Below, piece by piece: positions 21,750 through 27,582 of a stretch of 42,930 nt of DNA. The first letter of the stretch is position 1, and every line of letters starts with the position of its first letter. The notes below the pieces were generated by a model. That model saw nothing but the letters and a program-made list of their open reading frames with translations, ran no database searches and was not told the DNA's origin. The stretch is taken from NCBI RefSeq assembly GCF_000217955.3, contig NZ_AFOY02000032.1, positions 1 through 42,930 of the forward strand, read 5' to 3'. The translations under genes were made by a program, and so were the position numbers. The stretch comes from Pseudomonas fluorescens HK44 (GTDB taxonomy: Bacteria > Pseudomonadota > Gammaproteobacteria > Pseudomonadales > Pseudomonadaceae).

Positions 21750-22010
21750 CTACGCGGCTTCCTCTGCGACAACGGTGCAGTGGTCCAGGGACACTGCGCC
21801 CGAAACATCCTCCACCATGATGACCGGTTCGCAGCACATGACGAATGCTCGACCGCAGGTTTTGGTCTGGATCGACTCGCCCGAGCCAAGCAACTCTTCA
21901 TAGGTCACTGTCACGCCTTCTTTGTACTGGGCGTTCCAGTCGTAACACTGGATCTTGGCTGCATCCTCCTGCTCGCGCAGGGTCATATTTGGGCGCTTCG
22001 GTTTCGGCAT
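21750..22010 (-). CDS. 86-residue protein, last gene of CUP operon C
   Basis: ATG at 22010 with TAGGA eight bases upstream; the longer frame from 22103 is rejected. It begins MPKPKRPNMTLREQEDAAKIQ and has a beta-rich centre (GVTVTYEELLGSGESIQTKTCGRAFVMCCEPVIMVED). It resembles a small beta-barrel domain with T/G turns. No family recognised. It follows the methyltransferase-like gene by 10 bp. Confidence 0.7.
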   Translation of the reverse strand: MPKPKRPNMTLREQEDAAKIQCYDWNAQYKEGVTVTYEELLGSGESIQTKTCGRAFVMCCEPVIMVEDVSGAVSLDHCTVVAEEAA

Positions 22011-22020
22011 AACGGCAGTC

Positions 22021-23109
22021 CTATGTAGGTGGGTTCTGTGTAGAGATCGCTTGGCGTAGCGCTGACTCGGCAGCGCTATCGTCCATGTCCATGTAGTAAG
22101 CATCCGCCACCAGCTCGTCGATCTCGCGGGCGCTCACATTAGCATCGAGCGCGGCGCGTAGCAGGCCGGCGTCGAGTCGGTCGTATTTGTAGGCTATGGC
22201 CAGCGCCGGGTTGTCCTGGGCGTTGTTGGCCATGAAGAACCCGTAGGAAAACCCTTCCGGGGTTGCGCTGCGGGCGTTCTTGGTGGCGAGGCGGTTGCCG
22301 CCGAACTTGCGGTGCATCTTCGAGCCGTCCGAGGCCTCGACCGGGGCAATGGGCAGGTTTGCATTGAAGCGGCCCCAAAGCAGGGTTTTCTTCGTGTACG
22401 GGTCGCCCAGGTGGTGCGGGTCGAAGGCTAGGCGCCACGGCGGCAGGCCGCCCAGCTTTTCGATCCGACCTACCGGGTTCTCGATGGCCCATACGGCAGG
22501 CCGGAAATATTCAATGGTGCGCAATGTCTGGTGAACGAGCTGCACGGCGGCAACCGTGCGCCCGTCTGCATCTTTGGCTGCGAAGTGTCGGGCGCCACTG
22601 GTGGCGAATTCTGTGCACGGGCACGCGGCGAGGATGGCGTAGATATCCAGGCCGTCGAAATCGCCAAACCAGTCACCGAAGAAGCCGGCGCCGAACTCGT
22701 TTACGTCGCCGGTAACGGGGTTGTCCTGTATGTCGAAGCGCAGGACCTGGTAGCCGGCATCCTCCCACGGCTGCGACCACTGCCCGGTATGGTCGAACAG
22801 CGACAGCACTACCTTGTAGGCATTGGCCCGCCCTTCGCCCTGGGCGAAGGCGTGGCGCTTCCATTCGGCAATGCGGGCTTGGGCGGCGGCCTGGTCAAGC
22901 CAGCCGTGTGACCGGGTGTGGCGGGCCACCTTGTCGGCCAGGCGCACGATCTCGGACGGCCTAGGCGCGTCGAACAAGTGGTGCTCCAGCTCGCCCGAGC
23001 TAATGGCGCTGAACTCGGCGGTGATCTGGCTTAGCTCGAAGTCGTCAACGCCCAGGGCCTGGGCGGTGAATAGCCCAGGCTGTGCTGGGCGGATCTGCGT
23101 ACTGAGCAT
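22021..23109 (-). CDS. Orphan cytosine-C5 DNA methyltransferase-like protein
   Basis: 362 residues. Motif I-like FDHTG at 105-109 in VVLSLFDHTGQWSQPWEDAG, motif IV with the catalytic Cys in CPCTEF at 163-168, and motif VI ENP at 210-212 in WAIENPVGRI. A specificity region follows. It is diverged from classic C5 enzymes and no restriction enzyme gene is nearby. Orphan methyltransferases on plasmids and phages can shield incoming DNA from restriction. Its place in a leading-region operon behind a CUP-like promoter fits such a use (inference). A base other than cytosine C5, or loss of activity, cannot be excluded. Confidence 0.8.
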   Translation of the reverse strand: MLSTQIRPAQPGLFTAQALGVDDFELSQITAEFSAISSGELEHHLFDAPRPSEIVRLADKVARHTRSHGWLDQAAAQARIAEWKRHAFAQGEGRANAYKVVLSLFDHTGQWSQPWEDAGYQVLRFDIQDNPVTGDVNEFGAGFFGDWFGDFDGLDIYAILAACPCTEFATSGARHFAAKDADGRTVAAVQLVHQTLRTIEYFRPAVWAIENPVGRIEKLGGLPPWRLAFDPHHLGDPYTKKTLLWGRFNANLPIAPVEASDGSKMHRKFGGNRLATKNARSATPEGFSYGFFMANNAQDNPALAIAYKYDRLDAGLLRAALDANVSAREIDELVADAYYMDMDDSAAESALRQAISTQNPPT

Positions 23110-23112
23110 GGT

Positions 23113-23463
23113 TCACTCCCCCTTGAAGTAGTCGGGGCGCTGCTCCAGCTCGCGGGCGATCAACTCGTCAGCGAACAGCGGCGCGGCCTTCTCGATGCGC
23201 TTGGCCATCTTCTGCTTGCGTACCCGGTCTTTGGCCTCGGCACTCCAGCGCTTGACGGCGCGGGACTGGGGGAAGTCCAGGCAAACACCGTAACCCACGG
23301 GGCGGCGCTGCCATGCCTGGTGCATTTCTTCCGGCATCCGCGTCCCCGCTGGGGCCTCGATCACCAGCAACTCAAAGTCGCCAGGGCAGGGCTGGTGCGG
23401 CAGGCACCATCGAAGGGAGTAGCGCCACATGGGCGGCGCTACGTGATGGGCATTCGCAGCCAT
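23113..23463 (-). CDS. 116-residue protein, CUP operon C
   Basis: ATG at 23463 overlaps the preceding stop by one base (TGATG). It begins MAANAHHVAPPMWRYSLRWCLPH and ends with a charged helix (RKQKMAKRIEKAAPLFADELIARELEQRPDYFKGE). It has no recognised domain. It lies three bases before the methyltransferase-like gene, so the two are tightly coupled and may act together. Confidence 0.7.
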   Translation of the reverse strand: MAANAHHVAPPMWRYSLRWCLPHQPCPGDFELLVIEAPAGTRMPEEMHQAWQRRPVGYGVCLDFPQSRAVKRWSAEAKDRVRKQKMAKRIEKAAPLFADELIARELEQRPDYFKGE

Positions 23464-23831
23464 CAGACAAAATCCCAACTTGTCTGGTCCCAGCCCGGCA
23501 GCTTGGACTGAGCTATGCGGCGAATTTCATGCAGGGTGCGGAATGCCTGGGTAGCGTAATAGTCGGGGTTTTGGTTGGACTGATACTCCAAGCACTGGAT
23601 GAGTTTGAGGGCTTCGAGCGGGGTAGGTTTGCGCACAGTTTCATCCAGGCCGAACAGCTCGCCCTTGAAGGTTTCGCCAGGGTAGCGGGTGCGCACGGAG
23701 CGAATGTTTTCGTCAAGCAGTTGCTGGCCTTGATCCGCAAGGATCTGGTAGGTGGTCGCATCCGGCTTGCCGGTGCAGGTGAACATGAGAATGGCGGAGA
23801 TGTGAAAACGATTCAGGATATAAGCGCTCAT
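23463..23831 (-). CDS. 122-residue protein, first gene of CUP operon C
   Basis: GAAGGAG precedes ATG at 23831. The sequence MSAYILNRFHISAILMFTCTGKP is followed by a helical part (YQILADQGQQLLDENIRSVRTRY) and YATQAFRTLHEIRRIAQSKLPGW. No family recognised. It directly follows the promoter and leader hairpin of module C. Confidence 0.7.
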   Translation of the reverse strand: MSAYILNRFHISAILMFTCTGKPDATTYQILADQGQQLLDENIRSVRTRYPGETFKGELFGLDETVRKPTPLEALKLIQCLEYQSNQNPDYYATQAFRTLHEIRRIAQSKLPGWDQTSWDFV

Positions 23832-23850
23832 GGAAACTCCTTCGCAGATT

Positions 23851-23883
23851 CCCCGGAGCGGTTGCCGCCGCTGGTTTCCGGGG
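23851..23883 (-). promoter_or_regulatory. 5' leader hairpin of operon C
   Basis: Nested CCCCGG / CCGGGG hairpin, as in modules A and B, with one change in the arm (GGTTTCC for GGTGTCC). Confidence 0.7.
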
Positions 23884-23912
23884 TGTTGAAGCGGTATTGC
23901 TTCGACGTGGTT

Positions 23913-23941
23913 AGTATCTCAAATCGCGGCCCTGTCGTCAA
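23913..23941 (-). promoter_or_regulatory. Promoter of operon C
   Basis: -35 TTGACG (23941-23936), 17-bp spacer, -10 GATACT (23918-23913) on the minus strand, with the GTCAAACAATCTTTGAC palindrome at 23948-23964. Confidence 0.75.
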
Positions 23942-24430
23942 CTGTTGGTCAAACAATCTTTGACGAATAATTGACTTGACGCGGCGCGCTTTTCGGAGCT
24001 GCTTAGATGCCGAGGTGGGAGCGGGAGGTAAACATAAAGCGCGCCCGCGAAGCGGGTGCAGCCCCGCTTTTGCCCTGGAGCGTAAGTCTCCCCCGGTGGA
24101 TCTGCTCGTCAGCCTTCGGTTGGTCGCGGTAAGCCCCGACTACCCGGAGCTGGGCCGCCGTCATGGGGACCGTGGAATAGCGGAGCGACCGGAGGGAGTG
24201 AGCATATGCCGCGAAAGCCCCTTGACGGCATAGGCCCAGCGGAGGGTAGGCGAATAGGGCTGATAGCGGCCAGCCGGAGGGTGATGAGCACACCCAGGAC
24301 GCGCAGGGGCGGCAAGGTGGCCAGCAGGCCGCCGCGCAGGCCGACAGGCCGGAGGGCAAGCGGAGCGCGCAGCGCCTGGCGGGCCAGGTGCGCAGTAGGA
24401 AAGCCGTGGCCAAGGTTTCGCATGGGCAAG

Positions 24431-24452
24431 AAAAAGCCCGCTTGCGCGGGCT
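24431..24452 (-). terminator. Terminator of the kikA operon
   Basis: Minus-strand stem AGCCCGC-GCAA-GCGGGCT followed by TTTT, 12 bp after the lipoprotein stop. It separates this operon from module C. Confidence 0.88.
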
Positions 24453-24463
24453 TCTGTGGAGGC

Positions 24464-24805
24464 TTATCGCCGTGGGTTGGTGTGCAGGCCCCAGCCGTAC
24501 ACTGGTGGTTGATCGCTGATGCGAATACCGCGTGTGTCTTCGCAAATCCGACCCGCGACTACTGCGCCTGGTGAGTAGATCTGACCGCCCAGCAGGCAGC
24601 CACGGGCAGGAGCTGGGGCAGGGCGGTTTGCCTTCGCTTCCAGGGCGGCGAGCTGGGCCGAAATGTTGACCAGACCTTGATTGACTTGGTGTAGCTGCTC
24701 GTTGGTCTGATCCGCCTGTTTCGACGTGGCGCAGCCAGTTAGGCCAACGGTGGCCAGCAACAATGCCGGCAGGAGTTTGGTGATAGTGCGAGTCCTGTTT
24801 TCCAT
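24464..24805 (-). CDS. Small lipoprotein
   Basis: 113 residues; AAGGAAA before ATG at 24805. Lipoprotein signal: hydrophobic LLPALLLATVGLTGCATSK with lipobox LTGC, so it is probably anchored in the membrane. A short coiled coil (QTNEQLHQVNQGLVNISAQLAALEAK) is followed by a conserved-looking RGCLLGGQIYSPGAVVAGRICED with two cysteines. Function is unknown. Co-transcribed with kikA, so a conjugation or surface role is possible. Confidence 0.8.
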   Translation of the reverse strand: MENRTRTITKLLPALLLATVGLTGCATSKQADQTNEQLHQVNQGLVNISAQLAALEAKANRPAPAPARGCLLGGQIYSPGAVVAGRICEDTRGIRISDQPPVYGWGLHTNPRR

Positions 24806-24815
24806 AGAGATTTCC

Positions 24816-25127
24816 TTAACGTGTCATGCCGAACATTGAAATGATCGGGCTGATGGTGCCTTGGTTTTTGTCCGAGCCAGGGCAGGAATTCAAGAATTCT
24901 TCCCTGGCCCGGGCTGTTGCCTCGGGTTTGAATTTGCCCTTCTTCTTGACGACGATTGAGAAGAAGTCGGATACCGCTCCGCTGCAATCGCTGTCTGCCA
25001 GCGAACCGCCCTTGAGACCTGCTTTGCCTGCCATGCACATCATGGTCTTGCACGGGTCACGGGCTTCTGCGGTGCCTACCAGTACCAGGCTGGCCAAGAG
25101 GGCGACGACGACCGTTGATCGTTTCAT
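24816..25127 (-). CDS. kikA: TrbM/KikA-family conjugation protein
   Basis: 103 residues with signal peptide MKRSTVVVALLASLVLVGTA, cut near EARDPC. The TrbM/KikA pattern: DPCKTMMCMAGKAG, then C..AVSDFFSIVVKKKGKF, TARAREEFLNSCPG and a final helix. The family is periplasmic, linked with type IV secretion in IncP, IncN and IncW plasmids. KikA is named for killing of Klebsiella hosts by pKM101. AGGAGAG precedes ATG at 25127. Intact. Confidence 0.88.
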   Translation of the reverse strand: MKRSTVVVALLASLVLVGTAEARDPCKTMMCMAGKAGLKGGSLADSDCSGAVSDFFSIVVKKKGKFKPEATARAREEFLNSCPGSDKNQGTISPIISMFGMTR

Positions 25128-25131
25128 GGGA

Positions 25132-25548
25132 CTACTCTCCTTTTAGTCTGTGCTCGATGTGGAAAAATGCGCGGGCTAGGCGGTCGTAGCCGCCCGAGGC
25201 GGCAAGGAAGGCGATCAAACCGACTATGGACAGCACAACCAGTTTCGGATCGGGCCAGCCATTGGCGGCCTGGATGACGAATACCACCAGCATCGACACG
25301 GCGCCGAACGTCAGCACTAGGCTAATGGGGCGGCGCACAAGCCAAAGCAGTCGGCCTGCGAGGCCGAACAGGTTGCCGGTGGTGATACGCAAAGCATCGA
25401 TGGCGAAGCGTTTAGCGCCCGAGGCAGCCCTTGCCAAGAACGACGGTTGCTTACCGTTCGCTGCTCGATCCTTCGTAGCCACAGTGCGGATCTTCTGCAC
25501 CTGGCGGTTCCGCTTTCTGCCTGCGGGCAGCTCAACGACTTCACCCAT
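25132..25548 (-). CDS. Membrane protein of unknown function
   Basis: 138 residues; AGGAGG about 8 bases before ATG at 25548. A basic N-terminal half (GRKRNRQVQKIRTVATKDRAANGK) is followed by two membrane helices (VLTFGAVSMLVVFVIQAANG and LVVLSIVGLIAFLAASGG) and an amphipathic end. It lies between the H-NS-like gene and kikA in one operon. No family recognised. Confidence 0.72.
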   Translation of the reverse strand: MGEVVELPAGRKRNRQVQKIRTVATKDRAANGKQPSFLARAASGAKRFAIDALRITTGNLFGLAGRLLWLVRRPISLVLTFGAVSMLVVFVIQAANGWPDPKLVVLSIVGLIAFLAASGGYDRLARAFFHIEHRLKGE

Positions 25549-25551
25549 ATC

Positions 25552-25806
25552 TCAGTCCTCCTTTTCCTGTATCTCGAATTCCGCGAGCTGTCTGCCGGCG
25601 TCCAGATACTCCTTCAACCAAGCGGGGCGTTTACCCCTGCCGCTCCACGTATGAAACGGATTGGTTGGATCTCTATACCTGGCCTGGCCTCGCGGCGGTC
25701 TCTCTCCCAAAGGTACGAATTCCAGTTCGCGTGTTGTGGGCACGGATTTCGGTTTCCCCGCTGGTTTGCTCTTGTCGGCATCTTTGTCATCGCATTCGCT
25801 TGACAT
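25552..25806 (-). CDS. H-NS-type DNA-binding regulator (KorB-like position)
   Basis: 84 residues from ATG at 25806. The frame is open to an upstream ATG at 25824, but that ATG forms part of the predicted -10 box, so it cannot be the start. The C-terminal half RYRDPTNPFHTWSGRGKRPAWLKEYLDAG is the DNA-binding domain of H-NS-family proteins; the N-terminus is short and charged, without the usual oligomerisation coil. It is divergent from virB1 with shared control sequence. In R388 and Bartonella trw systems a small repressor, KorB, occupies this role. The equivalence is by context. Confidence 0.8.
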   Translation of the reverse strand: MSSECDDKDADKSKPAGKPKSVPTTRELEFVPLGERPPRGQARYRDPTNPFHTWSGRGKRPAWLKEYLDAGRQLAEFEIQEKED

Positions 25807-25827
25807 GTTCTCAACTGCCCTCATAAT
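25800..25827 (+). promoter_or_regulatory. Promoter of the T4SS operon (virB1 onward)
   Basis: -35 TTGACA (25800-25805), 16-bp spacer, -10 CATAAT (25822-25827). Its -10 is on the same bases as the opposing promoter's -10 (25823-25828). The operator palindrome is at about +8 to +23. Confidence 0.7.
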
Positions 25828-25851
25828 AGCGGTTACTCACTGAAATTGCAA
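25823..25851 (-). promoter_or_regulatory. Promoter of the H-NS-like gene
   Basis: -35 TTGCAA (25851-25846), 17-bp spacer, -10 TATTAT (25828-25823) on the minus strand. The -35 box is in the centre of the palindrome at 25841-25856. Confidence 0.65.
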
Positions 25852-25856
25852 TTTCA
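25841..25856. promoter_or_regulatory. T4SS operator palindrome 1
   Basis: Perfect 16-bp palindrome TGAAATTGCAATTTCA, overlapping the regulator's -35 and lying just downstream of the virB promoter. A second copy with TA in the centre is at 32344-32359. Confidence 0.8.
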
Positions 25857-25868
25857 AGGACAAACGGA

Positions 25869-26741
25869 ATGGCCAACCATCAAACCTTCACCGCAGTCAT
25901 TGCTCTTGCGCTCGTCGCCGCCGGAAATCCATTGCTGGCTAATGCGAACGGTAAATTGTCGATGAGTGTCATGGCTTTGGCAAAGCAATGTGCGCCGAAC
26001 GTGGCGCCTGAGACGGTCGGTTATTTGGTTAGCCATGAGTCGAGAAACAACCCATTTGCAGTCCATGTAAACGGCGTGCCCTGGAGTAAGCAGCCGAAGA
26101 CTGAAACCTTCGAGGACGCGAAGGGGGTAGTCGAAAAGCTTGCTCGCGAAGGCGCCAGTTTCGATACCGGCTACGGGCAAATCTGGTCGGGGAACTTGGC
26201 AGCGTTAGGGGTTTCTGCTGTGGACATGCTTGAGCCGTGTAAGAATCTGGCCGCCCTGGACCGAATCTTGTCGGACTGCTACCGGGCCGCTGTTGTGACT
26301 AATCAGGACGGGCAGGCTGCTTTGCGAAATGCCCTTAGTTGCTACAACACCGGCAACCAGCGGGACGGTTACACAAATGGATATGTGGGAAAGGTTCTTG
26401 CCGTGGCTCAAGCCAATAACACTATGAAAGTGCCTGCGCTGCGCGTCGATGGAGTCGAGAGTGAAGGCGGCCAGGTGGGAAGTAGCGTTGGGCAGGAGAA
26501 CGCGCTACCGGCTGAAAACGCAAGGTTAGGTAGGTCTGATGGGTTCGATGATTCAACCCCGGACGGGTTTGCCAATAGCACTCAAGACGGTTTCGAGGTG
26601 ATGGCGCGGCAACATGACGGAGCGCCCAATGAAGGTCTTTCTCATCCAGCAAAAACAATTAGAGGAAATGTGCAGCAAGAAGAAATTAATACGGACATGG
26701 ATTCAGAGGTTGGAAGAAAAGAAATGGCTTCCACTCTTTGA
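25869..26741 (+). CDS. virB1: Lytic transglycosylase VirB1 (TrwN-like)
   Basis: 290 residues. Signal peptide MANHQTFTAVIALALVAAGNPLLANA. Transglycosylase domain with catalytic E57 in SHESRNNPFAVHVNG, GASFDTGYGQIWSGNL, and ALSCYNTGNQRDGYTNGYVGKVL. It opens the peptidoglycan for the secretion channel. The C-terminal 90 residues are low-complexity (repeats of DGFDDSTPDGFANSTQDGF) and overlap the next gene by more than 100 bp in another frame. The operon promoter and operator lie just upstream; a ribosome site AAGGACAAACGG precedes ATG. Confidence 0.93.
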   Translation: MANHQTFTAVIALALVAAGNPLLANANGKLSMSVMALAKQCAPNVAPETVGYLVSHESRNNPFAVHVNGVPWSKQPKTETFEDAKGVVEKLAREGASFDTGYGQIWSGNLAALGVSAVDMLEPCKNLAALDRILSDCYRAAVVTNQDGQAALRNALSCYNTGNQRDGYTNGYVGKVLAVAQANNTMKVPALRVDGVESEGGQVGSSVGQENALPAENARLGRSDGFDDSTPDGFANSTQDGFEVMARQHDGAPNEGLSHPAKTIRGNVQQEEINTDMDSEVGRKEMASTL

Positions 26742-26913
26742 AGTCATTAGCGACGACGGGCAAACGGTGTGTTGTTCGTTGCGCGTAAAGGATACAGGGG
26801 AGGTTAGAACGTGGGCTGATCTTCGACTGTTAGCCGAGTGGCTGAGGGAAAAGCTAAGCATCGAAAGGTGTGAGCTTCTATTAACGGACTTTGATTTACC
26901 AGTAACGGAGTGA
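26629..26913 (+). CDS. 94-residue protein of unknown function between virB1 and virB2
   Basis: ATG at 26629 has GGAG six bases upstream; an ATG at 26614 has none. It begins MKVFLIQQKQLEEMCSKKKLIRTWIQRL, basic and helical, then a beta part (WLPLFEVISDDGQTVCCSLRVKDTGEVRTWADL) and an acidic end. Codon use is AT-richer than the neighbours. In R388 a small regulator gene lies beside the pilin gene, so a regulatory role is possible, but I see no known DNA-binding motif. It overlaps the virB1 tail by 113 bp. Confidence 0.7.
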   Translation: MKVFLIQQKQLEEMCSKKKLIRTWIQRLEEKKWLPLFEVISDDGQTVCCSLRVKDTGEVRTWADLRLLAEWLREKLSIERCELLLTDFDLPVTE

Positions 26914-26916
26914 AAT

Positions 26917-27216
26917 ATGGACAAACTGAATGTTGGTGTAAACGGCAAGAAACTGGGCATGGTCTGCATGGTTCTGCTGTGCATCTTTGGGTCTACCCTG
27001 GCCCAAGCAGCGGGGGTTGATACGGCAAACTCTTCGCTGACCTCGATGAAAACCTGGCTCGATACGTGGATTCCGCTGGCCTGCGCCGTGGTACTGGCGG
27101 TGCTGTGCATCCTCTGGTGGGCGCACGTGGTTCGCGCTGACTTCGCTACCCGTGGCGCCCTCGCAATGATCGGTGCTGGTTCTGCCAGTTACATCGTCAG
27201 TTTCTTCTTCAGCTGA
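26917..27216 (+). CDS. virB2: VirB2 major pilin (TrwL-like)
   Basis: 99 residues. A long signal region (KLGMVCMVLLCIFGSTLAQAAG), cut after AQA, is followed by a mature part with two membrane helices (WIPLACAVVLAVLCILWWAHVV and ALAMIGAGSASYIVSFFF) and a basic loop RADFATRG, as in VirB2 pilins. It forms the conjugative pilus. A strong stem-loop follows at 27225-27248. Confidence 0.9.
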   Translation: MDKLNVGVNGKKLGMVCMVLLCIFGSTLAQAAGVDTANSSLTSMKTWLDTWIPLACAVVLAVLCILWWAHVVRADFATRGALAMIGAGSASYIVSFFFS

Positions 27217-27224
27217 TACCAGTA

Positions 27225-27248
27225 GGGCGGGACCTACTGGTCCCGCCC
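27225..27248 (+). terminator. Intercistronic stem-loop after virB2
   Basis: Perfect 10-bp stem GGGCGGGACC / GGTCCCGCCC with loop TACT and only TT following. It is likely to stabilise the pilin mRNA 3' end and/or partly terminate, so that pilin is made in excess over downstream subunits. Confidence 0.75.
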
Positions 27249-27264
27249 TTGGGAGGTTATCGAA

Positions 27265-27582
27265 TTGAATTTCTCACAAGGACGGTTCCCCTTGTTCAAA
27301 GGGGTAACTCGGTTGCCGACCTTAGCTGGTGTGCCTCGAACTGTGTTGCTCGTCACCTTCATGTTCTGCGGCGCGTTGTTCCAGTTCATCCACCTGTGGG
27401 CCATCGGGGTGTTCGTGTTCCTGTTTGTCATCGAATGGTGCATCACCAAACACGATGACCGAGCTTTTCGGATTCTCTACCTGGCTTGGAAAACCAAGAT
27501 TGTGAACAGGTCTGAATCCTCATTTACGAACTTGTGGGGTGGGTCTAGTTACTCGCCCAGGGACTACGGAGATCAAGACTAA
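27265..27582 (+). CDS. virB3: VirB3 inner-membrane protein (TrwM-like)
   Basis: 105 residues from a TTG start at 27265, chosen because GGGAGG lies 8 bases upstream and no ATG occurs in frame before the conserved part. Pattern of VirB3: PLFKGVTRLPTLAGVP, then a hydrophobic segment (VLLVTFMFCGALFQFIHLWAIGVFVFLFVIEW) and DDRAFRILYL. The stop overlaps the virB4 ATG by one base. It works with VirB4 in pilus assembly. Confidence 0.88.
   Translation: MNFSQGRFPLFKGVTRLPTLAGVPRTVLLVTFMFCGALFQFIHLWAIGVFVFLFVIEWCITKHDDRAFRILYLAWKTKIVNRSESSFTNLWGGSSYSPRDYGDQD

Larger units (their letters stand above)
23843..24395 (-). repeat. CUP-like module C (tail lost)
   Basis: Third copy, about 553 bp. It is near identical to A and B up to CGCAG at 24395, after which the last 95 bp or so of the other copies are replaced by unrelated sequence leading to a terminator. 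The promoter half is intact. Confidence 0.85.
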
